Below are positions 1 through 6,058 of a stretch of DNA of 18,681 nt, in pieces. The notes below the pieces were generated by a model, which saw only the letters and a list, made by a program, of their open reading frames with translations, was not told the DNA's origin and made no database searches. Origin of the DNA: Mycobacterium sp. Its GTDB lineage: Bacteria; Actinomycetota; Actinomycetes; Mycobacteriales; Mycobacteriaceae. Both the position numbers and the translations under genes were made by a program. The stretch lies in the NCBI GenBank assembly GCA_025965815.1, contig JAOPWF010000264.1, forward strand, positions 1 to 18,681, given 5' to 3'. Numbering within the stretch: position 1 is the stretch's first letter; each line of letters opens with the position of its first letter.

Positions 1-297
1 CAGCGGGAAGTCGGGCGTCTGGTCGGCGTAGACGTAGTCGTAGAGCGGGTGGCCGGTGCCAAGGGTGGCCGCCCCGCCGACGTAGACGTGCAGGTCGACG
101 AAGTTCGCTCCGTTGGGCACGAGGTAGGTCCAGGCCAGCCGCGCGGCGATGCTGGCGATCATCAGCAGCGGCGCCAGGGTCGTCAACCAGCTCGTGAACT
201 GGCGGGCGGGCGCTGCCGGACCGGCGCGGGAGGTGGCGTCTACCCGCCCGACTCTAGCGACGACGGCAACTGCGCTCCGGTAACCGGAGCGGCTCAC
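1..297 (-). CDS. pimE: N-terminal part of polyprenol-phosphate-dependent mannosyltransferase PimE (GT87 family), cut by window edge
   Basis: The reverse strand reads from a GTG at 297 to the window edge (99 codons, open). It gives a cytoplasmic leader, then a first membrane segment around residues 35-52, then the motif [16 protein letters not shown] followed by [17 protein letters not shown]. This is the start of the large periplasmic loop of mycobacterial GT87 mannosyltransferases, with the acidic Asp of FVDLHVY expected near the catalytic site. PimE adds an alpha-1,2-mannose from polyprenyl-phosphate-mannose to Ac1PIM4 to make polar PIMs, on the periplasmic face of the membrane. The choice of PimE over its paralog (Rv2181 type) rests on the divergent pair of Ala/Pro-rich genes beside it, as I recall for Rv1157c-Rv1159. 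No other start codon precedes the membrane segment. A GGAG sits directly against the GTG, so the ribosome site is unclear. Confidence 0.8.
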   Translation of the reverse strand, partial: MSRSGYRSAVAVVARVGRVDATSRAGPAAPARQFTSWLTTLAPLLMIASIAARLAWTYLVPNGANFVDLHVYVGGAATLGTGHPLYDYVYADQTPDFPL

Positions 298-327
298 CTC
301 CGCAACGGTTCGGTAAATGCCACAGTT

Positions 328-360
328 GTCACTTGAGTAACTCTAGTAACACGCTACGTT
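328..360 (+). promoter_or_regulatory. Promoter with three 9-bp-phased direct repeats, upstream of secreted protein 1
   Basis: A -35-like TTGAGT (333-338) and a -10-like TACGTT (355-360) are separated by 16 bp. Overlapping them are three pentamers at exact 9-bp spacing: GTCAC (328-332), GTAAC (337-341), GTAAC (346-350). The same arrangement recurs at 1172-1204. Direct repeats of this kind are typical of OmpR-family response regulators such as MtrA; naming the regulator is inference. A GGGAG ribosome site (389-393) lies just before the ATG at 398. Confidence 0.6.
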
Positions 361-397
361 CGGGCTCAGACCTCGACGCCAATGGATTGGGAGAACC

Positions 398-1081
398 ATG
401 TCACGCACCAGGAAATGCCTTGCCACCACGGTCGCGGCCGCGGGCCTGCTGTCGGCGGCCCTCGCCCTGAGCGCTACCGCGGCGGCCGATCCGGCGCCGC
501 CGACGAACCCGGTCGTGCCCGACCTGGTGCAGCAGATCGCGTCACCGGCCGCCGCAATCCAGCTGCTGCAGACTGCCGCGTCGGCTCTGTCCGGCGTTCC
601 GGCGAGGGCGGCTCCGGCGACCCCGGTCGCACCGGCCCCGACAGCCAGCGCCGCTGTCACCCTGCCGCAGCCCGCTGCCGCGGCCCCTGCCGCTGCTGCG
701 GTTCCTGCCGCTGCTGCGGTTCCTGCCGCCCCGGCGGCCGGGCCGGCGCAGTTGATGCCGACGGCAAACATCGACCTGCCCACAGTGCCCGGCCTGCCGT
801 TGCAGCTGCCAGCCCAGCTCTCGCTGCCCGCCGACCTGGCTCCCTTGATGCCGGCCGGCCTTCCGTTCCCGAGTCAGGCCGCCAAGCCGGCCGCGGCGGC
901 CGCCGTCCCGGCGGCCACGCTGCCGGGTCTGGCCGCCGTGCCGGGTGTAGCCGCGGTGCCGGGTGTCGCCGCGGTGCCCGGTGTAGCCGCGGTGCCCGGT
1001 GTAGCCGCGCCCGCAGCGGCGGCCGCACTGCCGGGCGGGACCGGTCTCGGTTCTTTGCTGCCGTTGTCCGCGCTGCCCTGA
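398..1081 (+). CDS. Secreted Ala/Pro/Val-rich protein, Rv1158c-like
   Basis: 227 residues, the length I recall for Rv1158c. It begins MSRTRK followed by a hydrophobic stretch (about residues 8-26) and an Ala-rich cleavage zone ending ATAAADP around residue 30, a Sec signal peptide. The mature part is extremely rich in Ala, Pro and Val and has no recognisable catalytic domain. It contains two hexapeptide repeat tracts: PAAAAV near residues 97-110 and AVPGVA (four copies) at residues 180-203. A GGGAG site 4 nt before the ATG supports the start; two longer overlapping frames over the same DNA lack it. It is followed by a paralog with the same MSRTRK start and the same promoter, so the pair arose by duplication and are probably co-regulated. 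Function is unknown; a cell-wall or exported structural role is inference from composition. Confidence 0.85.
   Translation: MSRTRKCLATTVAAAGLLSAALALSATAAADPAPPTNPVVPDLVQQIASPAAAIQLLQTAASALSGVPARAAPATPVAPAPTASAAVTLPQPAAAAPAAAAVPAAAAVPAAPAAGPAQLMPTANIDLPTVPGLPLQLPAQLSLPADLAPLMPAGLPFPSQAAKPAAAAAVPAATLPGLAAVPGVAAVPGVAAVPGVAAVPGVAAPAAAAALPGGTGLGSLLPLSALP
686..727 (+). repeat. 18-bp in-frame tandem repeat (PAAAAV units)
   Basis: Two full copies of an 18-bp unit encoding Pro-Ala-Ala-Ala-Ala-Val (686-703, 704-721) and the start of a third lie inside secreted protein 1. The unit length equals that of the second repeat tract at 935-1006, suggesting copy-number slippage in a hexapeptide scaffold. Confidence 0.75.
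935..1006 (+). repeat. Four 18-bp tandem repeats encoding AVPGVA
   Basis: Copies at 935-952, 953-970, 971-988 and 989-1006 each encode Ala-Val-Pro-Gly-Val-Ala and differ by one to three mostly silent bases. The Val-Pro-Gly-Val core resembles elastin-type repeats. The tract is near the C-terminus of secreted protein 1 and is a candidate for copy-number variation between strains. Confidence 0.85.
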
Positions 1082-1171
1082 CCACTAGTTGGGCGGGCAC
1101 CCCGAGGCGGAGTCGAGCCCGGGGTTTCGCGGAACCATCCGTTGCGTAACGGTTCCATAAACGCCCCACGT

Positions 1172-1204
1172 GTCACTTGAGTAACACCAGTAACTCGTTA
1201 ACGT
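1172..1204 (+). promoter_or_regulatory. Duplicated promoter with phased GTCAC/GTAAC repeats, upstream of secreted protein 2
   Basis: TTGAGT (1177-1182), a 16-bp spacer and TAACGT (1199-1204) repeat the layout found before secreted protein 1. The pentamers GTCAC (1172), GTAAC (1181) and GTAAC (1190) are again 9 bp apart. The flanking bases from about 1147 to the ATG at 1241 also align with 303-398, so the whole leader was duplicated along with the gene. Confidence 0.6.
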
Positions 1205-1240
1205 CGGGTCCACACCTGCCGTCAACGGATTGGGAGCACC

Positions 1241-2359
1241 ATGTCACGGACCCGCAAGCTGTTCGTCATCACCGCGGTCGCGGTCGGGTCGTCGACCGCG
1301 CTGATGTTCAGCAGCGTGGCGACGGCAGACCCTGGCCAGGCGCCATTGCCGGTCGACGTCGCGCAGATGCCGGGCCTGCCGGCGATGCAGCAGTTGAGCC
1401 CGGTCGTTCAGCAGGCCGCCGCGGATCCCAACGGCGCCGCGTCGCTGTTGATGGCCGCCGCAGCGGCGTTCGCGGGTAACTCCGCCACGCCAGCCGACTC
1501 ACGGCAGGTTGCCGACTCGGTGACCCAGTTCGTCCAGCCGGCCGCCGCAAACGTCACGTCGGCCGCCGCCCCCTCCATGCCCGCGGCGCAGGTAAGCAAC
1601 CTGCCCGCCGCGGTGCCCGGTACGGGCATCCCGTTGCCCAATGGCGTCTCGCTGCCCGGCGACCTGAACCAGTTGCTGCCACCGGGTGTCAACCTGCCGG
1701 GCCCCGCGCCAGCCGCCGCACCCGGTACCGAACACGTGCCGCCGGCAGGCGTGATCCCGGGGACTGACGCACACCTGCCGACGGGCGTGGATCCCGCGAA
1801 TGCGGTCGGGCCCGCCCCTGAGGCCGTCCCGGAAGGGGCGCCCCCCGCCGCCGACGCCGCACCTGCCGCCGCTCCAGCCGCAGCGCCCGCCCCCGTGCCA
1901 CCGGCCGAAGGTGCGCCCGCGCCCAACGCGAACCCGTCGTTCGGCCCGGACAGCCCGCCCACCCAGGACTTCATGTACCCGTCGATCGGTAACGGATGCC
2001 TGGCGGATGGCGGAAACGTTCTGGCGACAGCGATCTCGGTGGCCGGGCCCGCGAAGATCCCCACTCCGGGTCCCGGTGCCGGTCAGACGGCCTACGTTTT
2101 CACCGCCGTCGGCACACCGGGGGCCGCCCCGGAGCAGAAGCTGCCACTGAACGTCACCTGGGTGAACCTGACCACCGGCAAGTCGGGCAGCGCCACCCTC
2201 AAGCCGCGTTCCGACATCAACCCGAGCGGCCCGACCACGCTGACCGCCGTTGTCGACACCGGCTCCGGCAGCATCATGTCGACGATCTTCGGCCAGGTCA
2301 CCACCACTGAGAAGCAGTGCCAGTTCATGCCCACCATCGGTTCGACGGTGGTGCCCTGA
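1241..2359 (+). CDS. Secreted Ala/Pro-rich protein with C-terminal folded domain, Rv1157c-like
   Basis: 372 residues, close to the 371 I recall for Rv1157c. MSRTRK is followed by a hydrophobic segment and an ATAD-type cleavage site near residue 30, a Sec signal. Residues about 30-235 are low complexity: Ala/Pro-rich, with a Pro/Ala run around 190-230. Residues about 235-372 are different in composition: Gly/Thr/Val-rich, with two Cys (in NGCLADG and KQCQF) placed to form one disulfide after export, consistent with a small beta-rich extracellular domain. The start is supported by a GGGAG site just upstream and by the duplicated leader shared with the preceding gene. The folded C-terminal part distinguishes it from its shorter paralog. 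No enzymatic motif is visible. A strong hairpin overlaps its stop codon. Confidence 0.85.
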   Translation: MSRTRKLFVITAVAVGSSTALMFSSVATADPGQAPLPVDVAQMPGLPAMQQLSPVVQQAAADPNGAASLLMAAAAAFAGNSATPADSRQVADSVTQFVQPAAANVTSAAAPSMPAAQVSNLPAAVPGTGIPLPNGVSLPGDLNQLLPPGVNLPGPAPAAAPGTEHVPPAGVIPGTDAHLPTGVDPANAVGPAPEAVPEGAPPAADAAPAAAPAAAPAPVPPAEGAPAPNANPSFGPDSPPTQDFMYPSIGNGCLADGGNVLATAISVAGPAKIPTPGPGAGQTAYVFTAVGTPGAAPEQKLPLNVTWVNLTTGKSGSATLKPRSDINPSGPTTLTAVVDTGSGSIMSTIFGQVTTTEKQCQFMPTIGSTVVP

Positions 2360-2380
2360 TCCGCCGTCGCGGACCAGGGC
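2353..2380. terminator. Hairpin between convergent genes
   Basis: GCCCTG (2353-2358) pairs with CAGGGC (2375-2380) and TCCG (2360-2363) with CGGA (2370-2373), one A/C mismatch between the two helices and a 6-nt loop. It overlaps the TGA at 2357-2359 and sits before the convergent stop at 2390. It lacks a T-tract, as is usual for mycobacterial terminators, and could serve both strands. Confidence 0.6.
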
Positions 2381-2389
2381 GTCAGCGGA

Positions 2390-2536
2390 TCAGTACGCCA
2401 TGAACAGGATCGCGTCCCGGTCGTACTCACGGCCGGGATGCGCTTCGGAGAGATGCGCCTGCGCCTTCTCCACCAGGTCGTCTTCGTCCTTGCCGGTCAC
2501 GGCCTCGCCGCACGGGCAGTTCAGGTGTGTCTTCAT
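2390..2536 (-). CDS. 48-aa DUF1059-like Cys/His small protein
   Basis: On the minus strand an ATG at 2536 opens a 48-codon frame: MKTHLNCPCGEAVTG, then an acidic helix (KDEDDLVEKAQAHLSEAHP) and the ending AILFMAY. The CPCG pair together with the two His of AHLSEAH makes a probable metal site, and the layout matches the DUF1059 family of small actinobacterial proteins as I know it. The family has no established function. It is convergent with secreted protein 2 and diverges from the nitroreductase, with only about 30 bp between starts. A GGGATGG stretch lies roughly 8-14 nt upstream of the ATG and may act as a ribosome site. The DNA-level start assignment is firm because it is the only Met before the Cys pair. 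Confidence 0.85.
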   Translation of the reverse strand: MKTHLNCPCGEAVTGKDEDDLVEKAQAHLSEAHPGREYDRDAILFMAY

Positions 2537-2568
2537 CTATTCACCATCCCACAACCAAGATGGTCTGC

Positions 2569-3234
2569 ATGGAGATCTACGACGTCATGCGCACAACGGC
2601 TGCGGTCCGCGAGTTCACCGGTGACCCACTGGACGACGAGGTACTGGAACGCATCCTCGACAACGCACGGTTCGCTCCCAGCGGCGGCAACCGGCAGGGC
2701 GTCCGGATCGTGGTCGTCCGCGACCCGAAGATCCGCGACGCGTTGGCCGAGCTGACAATCCCAGGAGCACAACGCTATTTGGCGCAGGTCCGCAACGGCG
2801 AGGCACCGTGGAATCCGGTGCACCCGTGCGGTGTGCCCGCCGAGACCGTGCAGGCCACCGAGGTACCTGCGGAGATGGCTGCGCCGTTGCGCCAGGCGGC
2901 TGTCGTGCTGGTGATCTGCCTTGACCTCGGCGTCGTGGCCGCCTCGGACCAGGACCTGGACCGTGTCGGGGTGATTGCCGGCGCTTCGGTCTACCCGTTC
3001 GCGTGGAACATCCTGCTCGCCGCGCGCAACGAGGGGTACGGCGGCACCCTCACGACGATGGTGGTGCCGCAGGAGTCGCGCGTCCGGGAGTTGCTCGGCG
3101 TGCCGGAGTCGTACGCGATCGCCGCGGTGCTCCCACTGGGCAAGCCGGTCCGCCAACTCACCAGGCTCACACGGAGAAGCGTTGCCGAAATCGCCACTCG
3201 CGAACGGTTCGACGGGGAACCGTTCGGCGCTTAG
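2569..3234 (+). CDS. Nitroreductase family FMN oxidoreductase
   Basis: 221 residues from the ATG at 2569 (MEIYDVMRTT). Seen: an N-terminal RTTAAVREF segment, FAPSGGNRQG near residue 40 (FMN-binding loop), VYPFAWNILLAARNEGYGG near 150-165 and LPLGKP near the C-terminus, all in the order of the nitroreductase fold. These enzymes are cytosolic FMN-dependent NAD(P)H oxidoreductases acting on nitro, quinone or enone compounds; the substrate here cannot be told. The frame is open upstream to a GTG at 2527, but that start would overlap the divergent small protein, and family members normally begin at the MEIYDVMR position; an ATG at 2560 is the other candidate. Its TAG overlaps the stop of the convergent downstream gene by 4 bp. 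It is not part of the Rv1151c-Rv1159 order that I recall. Confidence 0.85.
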   Translation: MEIYDVMRTTAAVREFTGDPLDDEVLERILDNARFAPSGGNRQGVRIVVVRDPKIRDALAELTIPGAQRYLAQVRNGEAPWNPVHPCGVPAETVQATEVPAEMAAPLRQAAVVLVICLDLGVVAASDQDLDRVGVIAGASVYPFAWNILLAARNEGYGGTLTTMVVPQESRVRELLGVPESYAIAAVLPLGKPVRQLTRLTRRSVAEIATRERFDGEPFGA

Positions 3235-3821
3235 CCCTTGTCGGCCTCGGCCTTTGCCTTGGACGCTGCCTTCATTCGCTTCTTGTTGGCGCGGACCTGC
3301 TCGAGTGAACCGGCGTCGACGATGTCAGCGATCGAGAGGTGGGTGCCGGGCTTGCCGTAGTCGCCGGCGGCCTCCTGCCAGCCCTTCGGTGTGACGCCGT
3401 ACTGCTTGCCCAGCAGCGCCAGGAAGATCCGCGCCTTCTGATCACCGAATCCGGGCAGCGACTTGAGCCGGTGCAGCAGCTCTGCGCCATCGGGATCCCC
3501 GGTATTCCACAGCCCCGCGGCGTCACCGTCGTAGCGGTCGACAATGATCTGGGCCAGGGCCTGGATCCGCTTGGCCATCGAGCCCGGAAACCGATGGACG
3601 GCAGGCCTTTCCGAACACAGGGCCGCGAATTTATCGGGATCGTAGGCGGCGATCTCCTTGGCGTCGACGTCGCCGATGCGATCGGCGATCTTCTTCGGCC
3701 CGGCGAACGCCGTCTCCATGGGCACCTGCTGGTCGAGCAGCATGCCGACCAGCAGCGCGAACGGGTTGGATTCCAGCAGCGCGTCGGCCGCCGGGTCCTG
3801 GACAAGCTGCAGTTTCGCCAC
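3231..3821 (-). CDS. HhH-GPD-type DNA repair family protein, Rv1156-like
   Basis: 196 residues from a GTG at 3821. It starts LVQDPAADALLESNPFALLVGMLLDQQVPME, which matches the first helices of HhH-GPD base-excision proteins, and carries a helix-hairpin-helix-like LKSLPGFGDQKARIFLALLGKQYG near residues 118-141. The tail is rich in Lys and Ala. Classic HhH-GPD glycosylases have a catalytic Asp about 20 residues after the hairpin; here the following segment (GVTPKGWQEAAGDYG) contains an Asp, but I cannot assign catalysis. Role in base excision is therefore family-level inference. Length agrees with the 195 aa I remember for Rv1156. A TAAACT -10 element lies 6 nt before the GTG, supporting a leaderless mRNA and this start. 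Confidence 0.85.
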   Translation of the reverse strand: MAKLQLVQDPAADALLESNPFALLVGMLLDQQVPMETAFAGPKKIADRIGDVDAKEIAAYDPDKFAALCSERPAVHRFPGSMAKRIQALAQIIVDRYDGDAAGLWNTGDPDGAELLHRLKSLPGFGDQKARIFLALLGKQYGVTPKGWQEAAGDYGKPGTHLSIADIVDAGSLEQVRANKKRMKAASKAKAEADKG

Positions 3822-3827
3822 GTCACC

Positions 3828-3833
3828 AGTTTA
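3828..3833 (-). promoter_or_regulatory. -10 element for leaderless Rv1156-like mRNA
   Basis: On the minus strand TAAACT (TAnnnT consensus) is followed by exactly 6 nt and then the GTG start at 3821, placing the expected transcription start on the start codon. Confidence 0.5.
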
Positions 3834-3870
3834 GATCGGGGATTTGGTGGACCCGAAGGTCGGGAACGCC

Positions 3871-3898
3871 TGAACTGTCACCCGGCTCTCACTATGCT
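3871..3898 (+). promoter_or_regulatory. Probable promoter of the DUF485-symporter operon
   Basis: TATGCT (3893-3898) fits the -10 consensus and TGAACT (3871-3876) is a weak -35, 16 bp apart. The start would fall near 3905, leaving a leader of about 35 nt containing AGGAG at 3931-3935. Confidence 0.4.
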
Positions 3899-3940
3899 GC
3901 CAACGGAACGAACAATTGCACATCGAGGTCAGGAGTGAGC

Positions 3941-4294
3941 GTGCCCGAAACCGACCTTCCGCACCGCGAGGCGCCGACCCCCAGCGGCGAGCAGTTTCTC
4001 GCCATCCAGGCCAGCCCAGAATTCCAGGAACTGCGAAGTAAGCTGCGCCGCTTCGTGTTCCCGATGACGGCGTTCTTCCTGCTCTGGTACTTCACCTACG
4101 TGGTGCTGGGGGCCTTCGCCCATGATTTCATGGCGATCAAACTCTGGGGCAACATCAACGTCGGTCTGCTGATCGGCCTCGGGCAGTTCCTGACGACATT
4201 CATCATCACCGGGATCTACGTCCGATTCGCCAACCGAGAGCTCGATCCGCGCGCCGCCGCGATCCGCGCCAAGGTGGAAGGTCAGGTCTCGTGA
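3941..4294 (+). CDS. DUF485 membrane protein, partner subunit of the acetate-type symporter
   Basis: 117 residues from GTG 3941. A GTG at 3935 is also in frame, but AGGAG at 3931-3935 would overlap it, while it lies 5 nt before 3941; the later start is preferred. A soluble N-terminus of about 40 residues is followed by two membrane segments (FPMTAFFLLWYFTYVVLGAF and VGLLIGLGQFLTTFIITGIY) and a charged tail, the DUF485 (YjcH-like) pattern. In E. coli and corynebacteria such genes precede ActP/MctC symporters. Here its TGA overlaps the next start by 4 nt (GTGA at 4291), so the two are translationally coupled and probably form a complex in the inner membrane. Confidence 0.9.
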   Translation: MPETDLPHREAPTPSGEQFLAIQASPEFQELRSKLRRFVFPMTAFFLLWYFTYVVLGAFAHDFMAIKLWGNINVGLLIGLGQFLTTFIITGIYVRFANRELDPRAAAIRAKVEGQVS

Positions 4295-5937
4295 ACACCG
4301 CTACCATCACGACCCTCGCCGCGGCACATGAAACGGTGGGTAACCCCGTCGCCAACATCGGGATCTTCGCACTGTTCGTCGCCATCACGCTCTACATAGT
4401 GATCCGGGCTAGCCGCGACAACAGGACCGCCGACCAGTTCTTCACTGGCGGACGGGCGTTCACCGGCCCGCAGAACGGCATCGCGATCGCGGGCGACTAT
4501 CTGTCGGCGGCCAGCTTCCTCGGCATCGCCGGCGCCATCGCGGTCTATGGCTACGACGGCTTCCTGTACTCCGTCGGCTTCCTGGTGGCATGGCTGGTGG
4601 CGTTGCTGCTGGTCGCCGAATTGCTGCGCAACACCGGCAGATTCACGATGGCCGACGTGCTGAGCTTCCGGCTCAAGCAGCGGCCGGTGCGGATGGCCGC
4701 GGCAACCTCCACGCTGACCGTGTGCCTGTTCTACCTGCTTGCGCAGATGGCCGGCGCCGGCGGTCTGGTGGCGCTGCTGCTCAACGTCCAGGGCCGATTC
4801 GGTCAGTCCATCGTCATCGCGGTTGTCGGCCTGCTGATGATCGTCTACGTACTGGTCGGCGGGATGAAGGGCACCACCTGGGTGCAGATCATCAAGGCGG
4901 TGCTGCTGATCACGGGTGCGGCAGTGATGACGGTGATGGTGCTGGCCAAGTTCGGCATGAACTTCTCCGACATCCTGGGCTCGGCGCAGTCCGCGGTATC
5001 CGAAGCCACCACCAAGGGTGTGGCCAGCCGCGACGTGCTGGCACCCGGCGCCCAATACGGCGGCTCGACGACGTCGAGGATCAACTTCCTGTCGCTCGGT
5101 TTGGCGCTGGTGCTCGGCACCGCGGGCCTACCGCATGTGCTCATGCGCTTCTACACGGTGCCCACCGCCAAGGAGGCGCGGCGCTCGGTGGTGTGGGCGA
5201 TCGGCTTGATCGGCGCGTTCTACCTGTTCACGTTGGTGCTGGGATACGGCGCGGCGGCGCTGGTCGGGCCGGACCGCATTCTGGCTGCCGCAGGCGGCCA
5301 GAACTCCGCGGCGCCGCTGCTGGCCTTCGAACTCGGCGGCGTGATCCTGCTCGGTGTCATCTCCGCGGTGGCGTTCGCGACGATCCTTGCCGTGGTGGCC
5401 GGACTCACCATCACCGCATCGACGTCGTTCGCGCATGACATTTACGCCAGCGTGATCAAGGCCGGAAAAATCACTGACGACGAACAGGTCCGGGTCTCCC
5501 GGATCACCGCGGTGGTGCTCGGCATCTTCGCCATCGCGCTGGGCATCCTGGCCAACGGCCAGAACATCGCGTTCCTGGTGGCGCTGGCGTTCGCGGTGGC
5601 CGCCGCGGCGAATCTCCCCACGATCCTGTATTCGCTGTACTGGAGAAGGTTCAACACCCGCGGCGCATTGTGGAGCATGTACGGCGGGCTCATCTCCACG
5701 ATCGTTCTCATCGTCTTCTCCCCCGCGGTCTCGGGATCCAAGACGGCGATGGTTCCGGGCGTGGACTTCGCGTGGTTCCCGCTGGCCAACCCCGGCATCG
5801 TGTCGATTCCGTTGGCCTTCGTGCTGGGCATTATCGGGACGCTCACCTCGCCCGATCCCGGCGATCCGGTAAAAGCCGCCGAGATGGAGGTGCGGGCATT
5901 GACCGGGATCGGCGCCGAGAAGGCGGTCAAGCACTAG
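4291..5937 (+). CDS. Cation/acetate-type solute:sodium symporter (ActP/MctC-like)
   Basis: 548 residues with about 13 hydrophobic segments. Family signals seen: the RTADQFFTGGRAFTGPQNGIAIAGDYLSAASFLG region near residues 45-80, typical of the sodium:solute symporter fold, PHVLMRFYTV near 280 and VAGLTITASTSFAHDIYA near 370-385, which are characteristic of the acetate/monocarboxylate branch. The likely function is uptake of acetate, propionate or pyruvate driven by a cation gradient. The gene is coupled to the DUF485 gene by a GTGA overlap. The pair lies between genes orthologous to Rv1155 and Rv1156, so it is an addition relative to the M. tuberculosis order as I remember it. A long inverted repeat follows the stop codon. 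Substrate is inference. Confidence 0.9.
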   Translation: MNTATITTLAAAHETVGNPVANIGIFALFVAITLYIVIRASRDNRTADQFFTGGRAFTGPQNGIAIAGDYLSAASFLGIAGAIAVYGYDGFLYSVGFLVAWLVALLLVAELLRNTGRFTMADVLSFRLKQRPVRMAAATSTLTVCLFYLLAQMAGAGGLVALLLNVQGRFGQSIVIAVVGLLMIVYVLVGGMKGTTWVQIIKAVLLITGAAVMTVMVLAKFGMNFSDILGSAQSAVSEATTKGVASRDVLAPGAQYGGSTTSRINFLSLGLALVLGTAGLPHVLMRFYTVPTAKEARRSVVWAIGLIGAFYLFTLVLGYGAAALVGPDRILAAAGGQNSAAPLLAFELGGVILLGVISAVAFATILAVVAGLTITASTSFAHDIYASVIKAGKITDDEQVRVSRITAVVLGIFAIALGILANGQNIAFLVALAFAVAAAANLPTILYSLYWRRFNTRGALWSMYGGLISTIVLIVFSPAVSGSKTAMVPGVDFAWFPLANPGIVSIPLAFVLGIIGTLTSPDPGDPVKAAEMEVRALTGIGAEKAVKH

Positions 5938-5957
5938 CTCCGCTGTGGCGAGGGTCT

Positions 5958-6024
5958 CCGCGGTGCGTGGATGGCATGTGCGGCAGCTCGTGTTGATTGC
6001 GCACATGCCCAACACTCACCGCGG
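5958..6024. terminator. Long imperfect inverted repeat after the symporter gene
   Basis: Two 25-nt arms (5958-5982 and 6000-6024) match at 21 of 25 positions around a 17-nt loop: CCGCGGTG pairs with CACCGCGG and GGCATGTGCG with CGCACATGCC, with a GTG/CAC pair between. It starts 20 bp after the symporter stop and ends before the promoter of the next gene, so a terminator is likely. A regulatory or mobile palindromic element cannot be excluded. Confidence 0.6.
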
Positions 6025-6047
6025 CCTGGCCGCCGCGGGCCGGCCAA

Positions 6048-6053
6048 TACAAT
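6048..6053 (+). promoter_or_regulatory. -10 element for leaderless MFS gene
   Basis: TACAAT lies 5 nt before the GTG at 6059. This fits a leaderless transcript and argues for the 6059 start over the in-frame codons at 5945 and 6005, which fall before or inside the hairpin. Confidence 0.5.
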
Positions 6054-6058
6054 CAACC

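Noticed and set aside
686..1006. Short repeats considered as a CRISPR array
   Set aside because: Units are contiguous 18-bp in-frame repeats without spacers, inside a coding gene.
382..1149. A 255-codon plus-strand frame overlapping secreted protein 1
   Set aside because: Arg/Gly-rich alternate-frame translation of high-GC DNA, no ribosome site; the 398-1081 frame has signal peptide and a paralog.
1131..1156. Possible hairpin (GGAAC/GTTCC with CGTT/AACG and a 4-nt bulge) after secreted protein 1
   Set aside because: It overlaps the duplicated leader, whose copy at 303 lacks the left arm, so chance pairing is as likely as a terminator.
1408..2064. Long minus-strand frame opposite secreted protein 2
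   Set aside because: Ala/Gly-rich shadow of the Ala/Pro codons on the other strand.
4282..5055. 257-codon minus-strand frame opposite the symporter
   Set aside because: His/Gln/Arg-rich shadow translation; the plus-strand symporter has clear family motifs.
5945..6058. Upstream extension of the MFS gene (38 codons)
   Set aside because: Runs through a 67-bp inverted repeat and has no family similarity; a -10 element sits just before GTG 6059.
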